Assembly (NCBI GenBank): GCA_965206655.1
Contig: CBDBKC010000035.1
Location: 124,001 to 188,000, forward strand
DNA: 64,000 bases
Direction of reading: 5' to 3'
Origin: JAPPLB01 sp965206655
GTDB lineage: Bacteria > Acidobacteriota > Terriglobia > Bryobacterales > UBA6623
Of the stretch, positions 43,401 through 52,180 are shown in pieces. Under the pieces are notes generated by a model, which had not been told where the DNA came from, made no database searches, and was given only the letters and a program-made list of their open reading frames with translations. The position numbers were made by a program, and so were the translations under genes. Each line of letters opens with the position of its first letter. Within the stretch, counting starts at the first letter, position 1.

Positions 43401-43645
43401 CCCTTGGAATCGCCGGAGACGACAGCAGGCCCTCGTCCGCCCCCTTTGAAGACGGCTTCACGCGAATCGAGCCGCAGCCCGCCCTGCTGCAGCTTAGGGC
43501 CGTGGCAACTCCAGCATGTTTTGGCGAGAACCGGGCGAATGCGTTTCTCGAACAGCTCGTCGGAGGCCGTATCCGCGAGCAGGGTCGCCGCCGCTAAGAG
43601 TCCGCAGAACGAACTCCTGGCCAGAATCGGATTGATGAGCGACAT
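40397..43645 (-). CDS. Cytochrome-bearing DUF1549/DUF1553 protein, second copy
   Basis: A 1082-residue exported protein of the same family as the one ending at 17934. A signal peptide (LLAAATLLADTA) precedes a PSCyt1 domain with CWSCH (about residue 43); DUF1549 begins HWAFEPVRGQTAP and has SCARCHDHKFDPITQKDFYALYG as a second heme motif; the C-terminal DUF1553 contains ADNPLTARVMVNRLWSYLFGQGIV and SRTYQMSSTA. The two copies differ strongly in the middle region (about 480-760), suggesting different ligands. The downstream gene encodes its DUF1501 partner, overlapping by four bases. Divergent from the enolase-superfamily gene across 140 bases. Confidence 0.93.
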   Translation of the reverse strand: MSLINPILARSSFCGLLAAATLLADTASDELFEKRIRPVLAKTCWSCHGPKLQQGGLRLDSREAVFKGGGRGPAVVSGDSKGSLLVRALRHEGLEMPLGGMLPKEQIADFAKWIEAGVLWPSGAKAAGDADRKHWAFEPVRGQTAPAASDAGWALNEVDAFIASRLEEAGLKPAPQADRRTLIRRLSFDLTGLPPRPEQIHHFAHSKSPTAYLDAVNQMLASDRFGEHWARHWMDWVRYSESHGSQGDFALPMAWRYRDYLIRAFNADVPYDRMLLEYLAGDLLDDPRLNEQEGLNESMLGPGNLRMVEYGYVPVDALDDQVKVVDNQIDVLSKAFQGLTISCARCHDHKFDPITQKDFYALYGVLASSRHGLVTVDSPEVLSEGRERMEKLRLEIRNGLSEAWTKNKDVAAGVLQQARTSSNDEDPRLPKLKQRLSAETVDDALQPWQVLQGLEDEAFRREWSYLRELWLGEAQSGRARNLDGFQTAWDLTDPGDYEEWFPNGPGAPAKVSPHGEFRVLPEGEEIIGSLLPAGVHTGLDSRKYGAIVGSPRFRVSSDYISVRVIGDSFPSARLVVENYPIGGGGIHPAADVNGGRPQWIRFDTAYRKGENAHLEFQTLDERSRPFRFNPKKPDHKASGDGRSSFGVVEVVFHDEEENPRDLPLAILHLLDRDPPQNIEDLEALYDRLIQDAVAAWAGGNLDARQTAFLDFAIRAGLVPTTLEELAELRASVEDYRRLEGEVPIPRRAPGVLPGTNFDQPLFTRGDHKSPADPVERRYIELFGGEPFETAGSGRLELARALASADNPLTARVMVNRLWSYLFGQGIVPTVDNFGATGDKPSHPELLDFLAKRFVDGGWSIKEMIRFVVLSRTYQMSSTASAQARAVDPGNRLLQHQSFRRLPAESIRDAILEISGELNKTMYGPSINVYYVGKTEGGGEKGPLDGSGRRSVYQGVRRNSQNPFLQVFDAPKPSTTRGKRDVTNIPAQSLAMLNDPFVVDQAAKWAKKALADGAISPSDRAVRMFRRALGRDPEAAELDLLMTSVEAFAQECDVPQPEMMGNQDLWKDYAQSLLNLKEFIYLR

Positions 43646-43785
43646 CCGCAGAATGCCGTCATCATAACTCGTTGATTCCTCGGCTCGCGGAGCCCGCGGT
43701 TGCGGACGGATCGGACACTCGGGTCCTGGCGGATACGAAGCAGGTTGAACCGCGCTATCTTCTTACGCAGGAGACCTCCCCCGCC

Positions 43786-45075
43786 ATGACCCGACGAACC
43801 CTGTTCGGCCTCGCCGCTCTTGCCCCGTTCACTTCCGCCAAGGCGGTCCCGCCCGCCGACAGCGCCCGCAACCAGCCACCTCAAAAGATCACCAAGGTTG
43901 AGACCTTCATCCTGCGTGACCCTCCCGAACGGGGCAAGGCGGAAAGCGATTTCGTGTCGATGACGCCGATCGGCCGCATGACCAACCGCCGCGGCCTCGG
44001 GTACCGGCTCGAACACGCCGAAACCGTCCGACAGGGCGGCTATCGTCAAACGCTGCTCGTGAAGGTCACGACGGATCAAGGTCTCCACGGCTGGGGCGAA
44101 TCGCACGCCGTGATGACGCCGCGAGTCGTGCAGACGGTGATCAGCGATCTTTTCACGCCCATCCTGCTTGGCGAAAACGCGCTTGACGTTGAAGTTCTCT
44201 GGGACAAGATGTATTCGACCCAGCGCCTACGCGGCTATAGCAGTGCGTTCTACAAGCGCGCCATGGCTGGTATCGATATCGCGCTTTGGGACATCCTGGG
44301 CAAGGCGTCCGGCATGCCTGTCTATCAGCTTCTCGGGGGCAAGTTCCGCGATACCATCCCGACCTACCAAGGGGTCGGGGGAAAGGATATCCCGCAGCTC
44401 GTCGACAACGCACAAGCCCTCATCGGGAGAGGTTTCACGGTCATGAAGATGGGGCTCTCGAAAGGCCGTGGCGATACGTCAGACGTAGGCCGGGTGGCGG
44501 CCGTTGCCGAACAGCTCAAAGACAAAGGAGAAGTGCTGGTTGATTCGCTGGGCGCCTACACGCTCGCCGAGGCCGTCAAGACCGGCCGCGAGATCGATGC
44601 CATCGGCAATGTCGGCTGGTGGGAAGATGTCCTCATGCCGGAGGACATTGACGGCCTGGCACGGCTCGCGGACGCCCTCGATGTCCCCATTTGCGCCGGT
44701 GAGCAGTACTCGAACCGTTTCCAATTCCGCGACCTGTTCCACATCCGCGCGGCCGACATCATCAATCCGGACATCTCACGCGTTGGCCTCACAGACTACA
44801 AACGGATCGCCATCATGGCCGAGGTGCACAACGTGCTGCACTCGCCACACTCGTCGATGGGGTCGGCGCCCTACCGCGCCTCGGCGATTCACATCTGCGC
44901 GGCAACGCCGAACTCCGTCATTCTTGAAGGGGGTGAGTCGCATCTGAGGGCCTTTGGGAACCAACTGCTCGAAGAACCCCTCGACTATGAGGGAGGCTTC
45001 GTAAGAGTGCCTGAGCGCCCCGGCCTTGGCATCGAGTTCAACGAAACCGAGTTAAAAAAACTCATCGTCGGTTGA
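43786..45075 (+). CDS. Enolase-superfamily (mandelate racemase/muconate lactonizing) enzyme with Tat signal
   Basis: 429 residues from ATG 43786 (MTRRTLFGLAALAPFTSAKA, a Tat-like export signal); the open frame extends upstream without a good start. The capping domain is followed by a barrel with Asp in VDSLGAYTLAEA, Glu in WWEDVLMPEDIDG and Glu in CAGEQYSNRF, the three metal ligands, and VLHSPHSSMG supplies the His general base seen in the mandelate racemase subgroup. VMKMGLSKG gives the barrel Lys region. Likely a sugar-acid dehydratase or racemase; being exported is unusual for the superfamily but known from Acidobacteriota and Planctomycetota. GCAGGAGA lies about 12-19 bases upstream of the start. 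Confidence 0.88.
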   Translation: MTRRTLFGLAALAPFTSAKAVPPADSARNQPPQKITKVETFILRDPPERGKAESDFVSMTPIGRMTNRRGLGYRLEHAETVRQGGYRQTLLVKVTTDQGLHGWGESHAVMTPRVVQTVISDLFTPILLGENALDVEVLWDKMYSTQRLRGYSSAFYKRAMAGIDIALWDILGKASGMPVYQLLGGKFRDTIPTYQGVGGKDIPQLVDNAQALIGRGFTVMKMGLSKGRGDTSDVGRVAAVAEQLKDKGEVLVDSLGAYTLAEAVKTGREIDAIGNVGWWEDVLMPEDIDGLARLADALDVPICAGEQYSNRFQFRDLFHIRAADIINPDISRVGLTDYKRIAIMAEVHNVLHSPHSSMGSAPYRASAIHICAATPNSVILEGGESHLRAFGNQLLEEPLDYEGGFVRVPERPGLGIEFNETELKKLIVG

Positions 45076-45224
45076 CGCAAGCCGGCCGTGCGAGGAGCGC
45101 ACAGCCAAGACGTGATTCATCGCGGGCTCAAAGCGCCGCGTTGTTGGGTCCCGAAAACCTGTATGTCATACTAGTTACGACGCAATTTTCCGAGCGCCAA
45201 GTCGATAAGAGAGTCACACCCGTC

Positions 45225-45845
45225 GTGTCGAAACAAGCCATTCTGGAAGTGGATGGTAGCTATCCGCTTCCGCCGCTCATCCTGCACCCTTTCACCGAAA
45301 CCGCTTCGACCGTTCGTGTGCTTGAAAGCGCCAAAGCGTCGCTGTCGCTACTGAAACAGGGCGCTGTCGAGGGAGATCAAGCCGAACTCGACCGGCAGCT
45401 TCTGGAGGGCCGCTACGCGGAAGTCCGCATGCTGTTCTACGTCGGCAAAGACATCTTCCGCTGGATGGACCAGTGTCTGGACACCTGCGGCCGGGAACCC
45501 GGGCTCAGCGGCGTCGGCCTGCACCAGCAGAGCTTCGCCCAATTGCTCGTCAAACACACTCCGGATGACGTCGAGGAGAAACTCAAGAGCTGGGGCGTCG
45601 TTGAATACGTGCCCATCTTCTCGCGCTCGATCGGCATCTATTCGCAATTTCGAGAGCCGCCGACCCGAGAGTTGTTACAGAACAACTACCTGCGTCACTA
45701 CTACCGTTACGCTGACTACGCCTTTGCCTCTTGGCGGGACATTCGGAGGAGTTCAGAACTCCCGGCCGAGAACTTTCCCTTCACGCTCTACGCGTCGGGC
45801 GAATATACGCGGATGCTGGAACAGCAGTGGGAAGAATCGGTTTAG
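45225..45845 (+). CDS. Conserved-looking hypothetical protein
   Basis: About 206 residues from a GTG at 45225 (VSKQAILEVDGSYPLPP); the frame is open back to 45072 but the upstream part (rich in Arg, Ala and Ser) does not look coding. No signal peptide or membrane segment. The sequence is regular, acidic and helical, with an aromatic-rich region ELLQNNYLRHYYRYADYAFASWRDI and a two-Cys motif CLDTCG. I do not recognise the family. A GTGCG-AGGAG-CGCAC stem at 45088-45102 lies upstream, perhaps ending transcription of the enolase-family gene. Confidence 0.6.
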   Translation: MSKQAILEVDGSYPLPPLILHPFTETASTVRVLESAKASLSLLKQGAVEGDQAELDRQLLEGRYAEVRMLFYVGKDIFRWMDQCLDTCGREPGLSGVGLHQQSFAQLLVKHTPDDVEEKLKSWGVVEYVPIFSRSIGIYSQFREPPTRELLQNNYLRHYYRYADYAFASWRDIRRSSELPAENFPFTLYASGEYTRMLEQQWEESV

Positions 45846-46032
45846 GCTCAATGCCCTTCGCTTAAGAAGATGGGGATCGGGCTGTGTGGATAGTGGGCAA
45901 GAGCGGCACCGATCAACTCACGAGGTGGGTGTAGCCGGGTGTACCGCCCAGCATGCCGTGCCCCTACATTGCCGGCTGCGATGCCTGCGCAGCTAGGCTG
46001 ATTCGCCCAAGGTCAAGAGTGTTGGGCGTAGG

Positions 46033-46281
46033 CTAGGTTCCGCCGAAGTAGCGAGCAAAGAACTCCGCGCTCAAGCGCTCACCCTCTTCCGTCAAAACGA
46101 CGGACTTCGCTTTACCTTTGGGATCAAAGACCCAACCTTTTTCAAACAACAGATCCAGTAGGTCCCAGTCCATTCCTTTCCAGGCCCGCACGTTTGGCCC
46201 ATCCTTAAACGTGGTCAAGTGAAGCAGCGCCAACGCCGCCTCGGTCAGCTTCTCACGATCAGTACTATCTGGTATCGGCAT
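46033..46281 (-). CDS. DUF6429-like small protein
   Basis: 82 residues from ATG 46281, with GGAGG six bases before it. The sequence (LTEAALALLHLTTF, AWKGMDWDLLDLLFEKGWVFDP, GKAKSVVLTEEGE) has the look of DUF6429, a winged-helix-like small domain: WKGxDWD followed by KAKSVVLTEEG are the blocks I recognise. Its start lies inside the preceding DUF6933-like gene, overlapping by 17 bases, so translation is coupled. Function unknown. The family call is from memory of the motif and could be wrong in number. Confidence 0.6.
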   Translation of the reverse strand: MPIPDSTDREKLTEAALALLHLTTFKDGPNVRAWKGMDWDLLDLLFEKGWVFDPKGKAKSVVLTEEGERLSAEFFARYFGGT

Positions 46282-46774
46282 TCTTGCCTCCAAGAAGCTC
46301 CAACGCCCCGATATATGGAAAGTAATAGTCCAAGGGCATACAAGGGCATCGGCTCAATTCGTCGCTTACTTCCTCCAGAGGTTTACCTTCCCGGATCGAG
46401 TAGGCGGCCATATAGGAAAAGTCAGTCATCGAGCCCAATACGCTCCGGCTCGCGGTGCGGTCGAACCGCACCGTCTCCATCCTGTCGGCCTCGCTGTCGA
46501 CGGCCACGGGCGATGCACCGAGGCGTGTGACGAGCCGGGCAACCGCCTCACTGAGCCGCCGCGGCAGGCCACCCAAATCTTTGGCCGGAACGACGACACT
46601 GAGCAGGGTGCGCTCGTTCGTGCACAGAATCAGGCGCTGATGCCCGACGTTGAGACGATTCGCGTACCAGTCGCCCAACGCGGTCGTCGTGGGCGCCCGA
46701 CCCGCGATTGCCACCGAGCGCGGATCGTTCTTCAATCGGTGTAGAAGCAGCGCGGTACAACGTAACGTATACAC
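46265..46774 (-). CDS. DUF6933-like protein
   Basis: 169 residues from a GTG at 46774 preceded by AAGGA. Blocks TTTALGDWYANRLNVGHQRLILCTNERTLLSVVVPAKDL and RTASRSVLGSMTDFSYMA match an uncharacterised bacterial family I know as DUF6933. It has no signal peptide or membrane segment and no catalytic motif. The 17-base overlap with the next gene suggests that both products act together. Such small overlapping pairs are often accessory (toxin-antitoxin, defence or plasmid genes), but there is no direct evidence here. Confidence 0.65.
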   Translation of the reverse strand: MYTLRCTALLLHRLKNDPRSVAIAGRAPTTTALGDWYANRLNVGHQRLILCTNERTLLSVVVPAKDLGGLPRRLSEAVARLVTRLGASPVAVDSEADRMETVRFDRTASRSVLGSMTDFSYMAAYSIREGKPLEEVSDELSRCPCMPLDYYFPYIGALELLGGKNADTR

Positions 46775-46921
46775 ATTATCCTTCCCGTGCGGGCGAAAAC
46801 CCCGCCGGAAACAGACCTAGTTTACACCTTCGTTATCGTGCAAAACGCTACCTGGCCGTGCAAGCCTATCATTGAGCATTCAACACTTTCACCAGCCCGC
46901 AACCCAAACAAGGAGATACGC

Positions 46922-47881
46922 ATGCCCGACCAAGACTCATCCCGACGCCACTTCATGAAAACATCCGCCGCAGCCGCCGCGGCTGCTTCAGCCCAAGCCA
47001 CGACCGCCGCACAACTACCCGGAGGCGTCGAATCCGAAAGCATCCGAGCCGGTGAGTGGCCCGCTTCCCGGCCGCTCGCAAAGAAGGTTCTTTGGAACGA
47101 ACTCGCCCGCAGCGAATTCCCGCCGCTGCTTGAGAACGACCCTGTCGTGATCCTGCCGATCGGTTCACTGGAACAGCACGGGCCGCACTGCCCCGTCGAT
47201 ATGGATATCAGCATTCCGTATCACATCGCCGCCACAACGGCCGAGGGTATTGACGACTTCCCCGTCGTTGTCGGGCCGCCCGTGTGGACCGGCTTCACGC
47301 ACTACAACATGGGCGGCTACGGCACGATCACAGTGCGCCTTGAGACTTTCATCGACGTCGTTTGCGACATCTGCCGCAGCATCAAGGCCAACGGCTTCGA
47401 CCGCATCATCATGATGAACGGACACGGCGGCAACGTCGCGCCCATCACGGCGATCGCCAACAAACTGGCGCAAGAGGACATCATCACGTTGAGCTTCCCC
47501 TATTGGAACCTTGTCGCGCAGGAGATGAAAGACTGGTCGACCGCCGACATGCGCGGTCCCGGGCATGCCGGAGAATGGGAGACAGGCTTCCAGATGTATC
47601 TGCGGCCACACTTGGTTCACATGGACCGCCGTGAGGCCGGACAGGTGCGCTGGCCGTTCAGTCCGGCGGTTCGCAAGTACGCCCACGTCCCGGAAAGGCG
47701 GCGTGAAAGCGCGAACGGCTCGATGGGCGACCCCTTCGCGGCGAGCGCCGAGAAAGGCGAGCGAATCTTCAACTTGGCGGTTGAGCGGCTGACAGCGATC
47801 GTGCAGGAGTTCCACGCGACGCCGGTGCTGCATTACGAGGAATTCGGCAGCGACGCCAAAGTTCTACCGACGCTCTTCTAA
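46922..47881 (+). CDS. Creatininase-family amidohydrolase, Tat-exported
   Basis: 319 residues from ATG 46922, with a strong AAGGAG at 46911-46916; the longer open frame upstream is not needed. The N-terminus SSRRHFMKTSA is a textbook Tat motif followed by Ala-rich hydrophobic residues. The creatininase metal motif reads IGSLEQHGPHCPVDMD (Glu84, His86, His89, Asp93 region), and MMNGHGGNV is the second hallmark. Family enzymes hydrolyse creatinine or other cyclic amides and act in mycofactocin or riboflavin-related pathways; an exported version is typical for Acidobacteriota/Planctomycetota. Substrate unknown. It faces the spermidine synthase-like gene tail to tail. Confidence 0.9.
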   Translation: MPDQDSSRRHFMKTSAAAAAAASAQATTAAQLPGGVESESIRAGEWPASRPLAKKVLWNELARSEFPPLLENDPVVILPIGSLEQHGPHCPVDMDISIPYHIAATTAEGIDDFPVVVGPPVWTGFTHYNMGGYGTITVRLETFIDVVCDICRSIKANGFDRIIMMNGHGGNVAPITAIANKLAQEDIITLSFPYWNLVAQEMKDWSTADMRGPGHAGEWETGFQMYLRPHLVHMDRREAGQVRWPFSPAVRKYAHVPERRRESANGSMGDPFAASAEKGERIFNLAVERLTAIVQEFHATPVLHYEEFGSDAKVLPTLF

Positions 47882-47907
47882 GAGGGGCGGGGGATACCCG
47901 GGGGGCC

Positions 47908-49992
47908 TCACCACTTCAACACCTGCCACAGGCTGGCAAAGTCGTCGGTCCAGAACAGGGGCGGCTTGTCTTCGCCATTCCAGGGATCAATCGCCTCGCG
48001 AACCGCCGGAGAATCGAGGAAGGCCTGGTTCGAGGTGAGGAGCACCCACTTTGCGCGCTTAACTCCCATACTCTCGTCAACGGCCGAGTCTATTCGAGCG
48101 GCTTCACAACCGCAAACCTCCGCCAGGCCCCGCGTCACCGGAGTCAGATCGAGCGAGCGGTTCGAGATGTGAACCGTGAGAATCCCGTCCTTGGCCAAAT
48201 GCTTCCAATAGACCTCGACCGCCTCCCGCGTGATCAGGTGAATTGGGATCGCGTCGCTGCTGAAGGCGTCAATCGCCAGCACATCAAACCCTTGCGGGCC
48301 TTGTTGAGCGAGCTCATGTTCGAGCTGGACGCGCGCGTCCCCCAACACCACATCGACTTGCGCTTCGCTGTCAGAGTTGTAGCTGAACAGCTCGTCCGCG
48401 ATCCGAATCACTTCCGGGTTGATCTCGTAGAATCGGACCGTATCTCCCGCGCGGCCATGCACCGACACCGTCCCCACACCCAGACCGACGACACCAATCC
48501 TGAGCGCCCCATTCGTTTCCTGGCGCCGCGGGTGCTGTTGAATGGCCAGGGCGACCCCGCTCTTTGGGCCGTAATAGGCCGTCGGCCACCTCCTCTTCTC
48601 CGGGTCCTGATACTGTTCTCCGTGCAGAATACGGCCGTGCATCAGGTCACGCTTCTTTCCGGCGGCGACCTCACTGCTGCTGACTTTCAGCAGGCCGTAG
48701 AAGTTCCGAGAAGCTTCGATGACGCCACGCCCGCGAAGTTGGACATGCCCATATAGGATGAGGGCGAGCGCCCCTACCATCAGCCCCAAACGCAAGTACA
48801 GGGCCTTGGGTCCCGCCAACCCACCCACCCTTACGCCATCACGGAGCCAAGCAACTTGCGTCAGGAAAATACATCCGATCAGGCCGACGTGATACTCCCA
48901 GTAGCCGTTGAAAATGACCGGCGCCACGGCGGCGACGAACAGCCCACCGAGGGCGCCTCCGGCGGAGACCACCAGATAGAAAAGGGTGAGATGGGCGGGA
49001 TCGGGACGCGACCGGTAGAGCTCGCCGTGACACGTCATGCAACAGGCGAACATCGTTCCGGCGTACGCAAGGATCTGCGCCCACAACGGCACGAACACAC
49101 CGGCAAACAGAACCACGGTCGCCACAATCGCGGAGAAACCCATCAGGAGCCCGCAATGGAATCGGTTGTACCAGCGCTCGTGCTCGAAGGTAATGATGAA
49201 CGTCAACAGATAGAGCGCCAGCGGTATGACCCACAGGAACGGTACGACCGCCACTTCCTGCGACATTTGATTCGTCGTAGCCAGCAGCATCACCGAGCCC
49301 GCCGCCGCCAACAACAACCACATCAGAATGTCGATGACACTCGTGGGATGCTCGCTCCGCGCCTCCGTGGCGGTTGTCACGTCACCGGCCGATGAAGCGG
49401 TGCCTTTCCCTCCCGACATGCCGCGCCAAGCGCTCCATGCGCACAGAAGTGCGAACCCGCCGTAAGCGACCGACCACCCGTTGACCTGACTCCCCAGCGT
49501 GAACGTCGGCTCCACGACGAATGGGTACGTCAGCAACGCCAACAGCGACCCGGTGTTCGAAAGGGCATACAACCGATACGGGGGGTGCTCCGGATACGCC
49601 TGGCTGAACCAGCGCTGCACCAGCGGCGTCGTCGAGGAGAGAAGAAAATAGGGCACGCCCACGTTCGCCAACAATAGCCACAGGATGAATCCGGTCGGCT
49701 CGCCGACATCCGCCCGTTTCCAGGTCTCGGCATCGGGCGTAATGGGTAAGAACGCAAATGAAACCAGTAGTGCCGCGATATGCACGGCCCCGCCCACACG
49801 CGCCGACAGTCTCGTGCTAATCAGATGAGCGTACGCATAGCCCCCCAGCAAAACGACCTGGAAGAACAGCATACAGGCCGTCCACACCGCAGGCCCGCCA
49901 CCGAACCACGGCAGAATATACTTCGCGATCAGCGGCTGAACTTGAAACAGCAGGAAGGCGCTGAGGAAAATCGTTACGCAAAGGTGCAGCAT
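47908..49992 (-). CDS. Membrane-fused spermidine synthase-like protein
   Basis: 694 residues. The first about 430 form a polytopic membrane part with more than ten hydrophobic helices, beginning LHLCVTIFLSAFLLFQVQPLIAK and including LPWFGGGPAVWTACMLFFQ, the known start of MFS/spermidine-synthase fusion proteins. The C-terminal methyltransferase-like domain (about 470-690) has IGVVGLGVGTVSVHG (nucleotide/SAM-type glycine loop), VRFYEINPEVIRIAD and DVLAIDAFSSDAIPIHLITREAVE, the spermidine synthase core. Whether it makes polyamines is not known for these fusions; the membrane part may transport or sense substrate. No partner genes are adjacent. Confidence 0.88.
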   Translation of the reverse strand: MLHLCVTIFLSAFLLFQVQPLIAKYILPWFGGGPAVWTACMLFFQVVLLGGYAYAHLISTRLSARVGGAVHIAALLVSFAFLPITPDAETWKRADVGEPTGFILWLLLANVGVPYFLLSSTTPLVQRWFSQAYPEHPPYRLYALSNTGSLLALLTYPFVVEPTFTLGSQVNGWSVAYGGFALLCAWSAWRGMSGGKGTASSAGDVTTATEARSEHPTSVIDILMWLLLAAAGSVMLLATTNQMSQEVAVVPFLWVIPLALYLLTFIITFEHERWYNRFHCGLLMGFSAIVATVVLFAGVFVPLWAQILAYAGTMFACCMTCHGELYRSRPDPAHLTLFYLVVSAGGALGGLFVAAVAPVIFNGYWEYHVGLIGCIFLTQVAWLRDGVRVGGLAGPKALYLRLGLMVGALALILYGHVQLRGRGVIEASRNFYGLLKVSSSEVAAGKKRDLMHGRILHGEQYQDPEKRRWPTAYYGPKSGVALAIQQHPRRQETNGALRIGVVGLGVGTVSVHGRAGDTVRFYEINPEVIRIADELFSYNSDSEAQVDVVLGDARVQLEHELAQQGPQGFDVLAIDAFSSDAIPIHLITREAVEVYWKHLAKDGILTVHISNRSLDLTPVTRGLAEVCGCEAARIDSAVDESMGVKRAKWVLLTSNQAFLDSPAVREAIDPWNGEDKPPLFWTDDFASLWQVLKW

Positions 49993-50059
49993 TTGTGAGA
50001 GGTCCCGGAGCTCCGAGCGCCGCGGAGCCGAAGGCCCCTTGCTGCTATTTTCTCACGCG

Positions 50060-50081
50060 CCGGTCTCTCCGGGAGAGCCGG
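50060..50081. other. GC-rich hairpin after the accessory gene pair
   Basis: CCGG, T bulge, CTCTC, loop CGG, GAGAG, CCGG: a strong stem ending 31 bases past the stop codon of the minus-strand pair (stop at 50112). It could end transcription, but no U-run follows on either strand, so it is not a standard intrinsic terminator. Confidence 0.35.
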
Positions 50082-50111
50082 TGGAATCCCTTAGAGTGCA
50101 TTGGCCCCTAA

Positions 50112-50453
50112 CTAGCCGAGCGCGGACAAGATCTCATCGAGGGCTTGGTCCACGCCATGGGCCTGTCTCCTAGCGCGCTTGTGGAGTTCTTCCAGAGGGT
50201 TGCGGCGCTCACCCTCCTGGACATAGAGTTGCTCGACAGTTTTTCCTCCTTTGTCTATGAGAGAAACAGTGTGCCCATGCTCGTCATTACCCCAATTGTC
50301 TTGGATCGAAGCCCTCTCAATCGCCACTGAGTAGTGGGGAAAGCTCGTGATGTACTTCTCCGGTTCGCCCGACTCCTCCCACACGGCTGTACCGGAGTCC
50401 GTCTTGGCGACGAGTTTCTTTGCCAGCTCTAGCAGTTTCTCTTCAACTGTCAT
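50112..50453 (-). CDS. Hypothetical soluble protein of accessory pair
   Basis: 113 residues from ATG 50453, which is preceded by GGAGGCGGAA; the frame is open 10 codons further upstream inside the partner gene. The protein starts with a helix (MTVEEKLLELAKKLVAKTDSG), then strands with TAVWEESGEPEKYITSFPHYSVAIERA, GHTVSLIDKGGKTVEQLYV, and ends in a charged helix. The layout (helix, WEE, then a two-strand unit around LIDKGGKTV) reminds me of small uncharacterised accessory proteins, but I cannot name a family. Its start overlaps the end of the preceding membrane gene by 11 bases, indicating coupling. Confidence 0.55.
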   Translation of the reverse strand: MTVEEKLLELAKKLVAKTDSGTAVWEESGEPEKYITSFPHYSVAIERASIQDNWGNDEHGHTVSLIDKGGKTVEQLYVQEGERRNPLEELHKRARRQAHGVDQALDEILSALG

Positions 50454-50970
50454 TTCCGCCTCCGAGCGTATGCCGGATCTCAACTATTATCTCGCTGATC
50501 CTGTCCGCTTGGCTAGACATCACCTGGTTAATCCTCGCCACATCAGGTTGCGGTTCCCGCCGTGCGAGGTGCTGCTCAATCTGATTCTCGACGATTCCAC
50601 TATGCGCGAGCACGGTCTGAATGGCGCGCTGGTGCTCGGAACTCAGACTCGGCTTAGCGCCTCGTATCTGTACTAACAATTGTCTCAGGTCAGAGTAGCG
50701 GTCGGGCAGAGAATCCCAATTGGGGCTTCGCTGCAACCGCTTGATCTCGTTTACGAGAGCCAGAGCCGCCGTGCAAGATGCAATCCGATCAACTTTGCCC
50801 AAAGAGTCGCGGAGATCCACGACCGCTCTGACAGCCGCCTCGGCCGCCTTTCGCGTCTTGCGTAGAGTCCATACGGCCAGGGCGACGCCGACCGCGGATA
50901 GGGCGAGACCCAATAACCCTAACGGGCTCCCGAGGTGTAGCTCGACCACCCATGGAGCAATCTCGTCCAT
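50443..50970 (-). CDS. Hypothetical single-pass membrane protein of accessory pair
   Basis: 175 residues. One N-terminal hydrophobic helix (about 14-34, SPLGLLGLALSAVGVALAVW) is followed by RKTRKAAEAAVRAV and a soluble all-helical domain of about 130 residues with no obvious motif. The topology (short periplasmic N-terminus, one helix, basic stop, helical cytoplasmic domain) is common in uncharacterised accessory proteins, often next to small soluble ones. It is first in a two-gene unit. No function can be assigned. Upstream lies recA, 38 bases from its stop, so the unit may lie in the recA transcript or have its own promoter. Confidence 0.55.
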   Translation of the reverse strand: MDEIAPWVVELHLGSPLGLLGLALSAVGVALAVWTLRKTRKAAEAAVRAVVDLRDSLGKVDRIASCTAALALVNEIKRLQRSPNWDSLPDRYSDLRQLLVQIRGAKPSLSSEHQRAIQTVLAHSGIVENQIEQHLARREPQPDVARINQVMSSQADRISEIIVEIRHTLGGGNDS

Positions 50971-51007
50971 TGCACCTCACCGAGAATGGGCCCGCCCTCT
51001 CAGGCGA

Positions 51008-52048
<1,041 letters not shown>

Positions 52049-52072
52049 GTCAATACACTCCTTTTTTCCGCC

Positions 52073-52093
52073 AATCACCGTTGAACGGTGATT
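52073..52093 (-). promoter_or_regulatory. Perfect palindrome at the recA promoter, candidate SOS operator
   Basis: AATCACCGTT, one base, AACGGTGATT: a perfect 10-1-10 inverted repeat. It overlaps the end of a TACAAT -10 box (minus strand, 52091-52096) and covers the expected start of transcription near 52084. A LexA-type repressor here would block recA. The sequence differs from the known CTGT-N8-ACAG and GAAC-N4-GTTC boxes, so the repressor and motif would be lineage-specific. Confidence 0.5.
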
Positions 52094-52119
52094 GTAGCAG
52101 AAGGCGAATAGAAAGCGAA
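52091..52119 (-). promoter_or_regulatory. Candidate recA promoter
   Basis: Minus strand: TTCGCT (52114-52119), 17-base spacer, TACAAT (52091-52096). The -10 is good, the -35 weak. Its position relative to the palindrome and recA start supports it. Confidence 0.5.
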
Positions 52120-52180
52120 AGGGGCGATACGGATTTCCGGCCCTGAGAGGCCACGGGCGGCGGATAGCAGGCCGCGGGGG

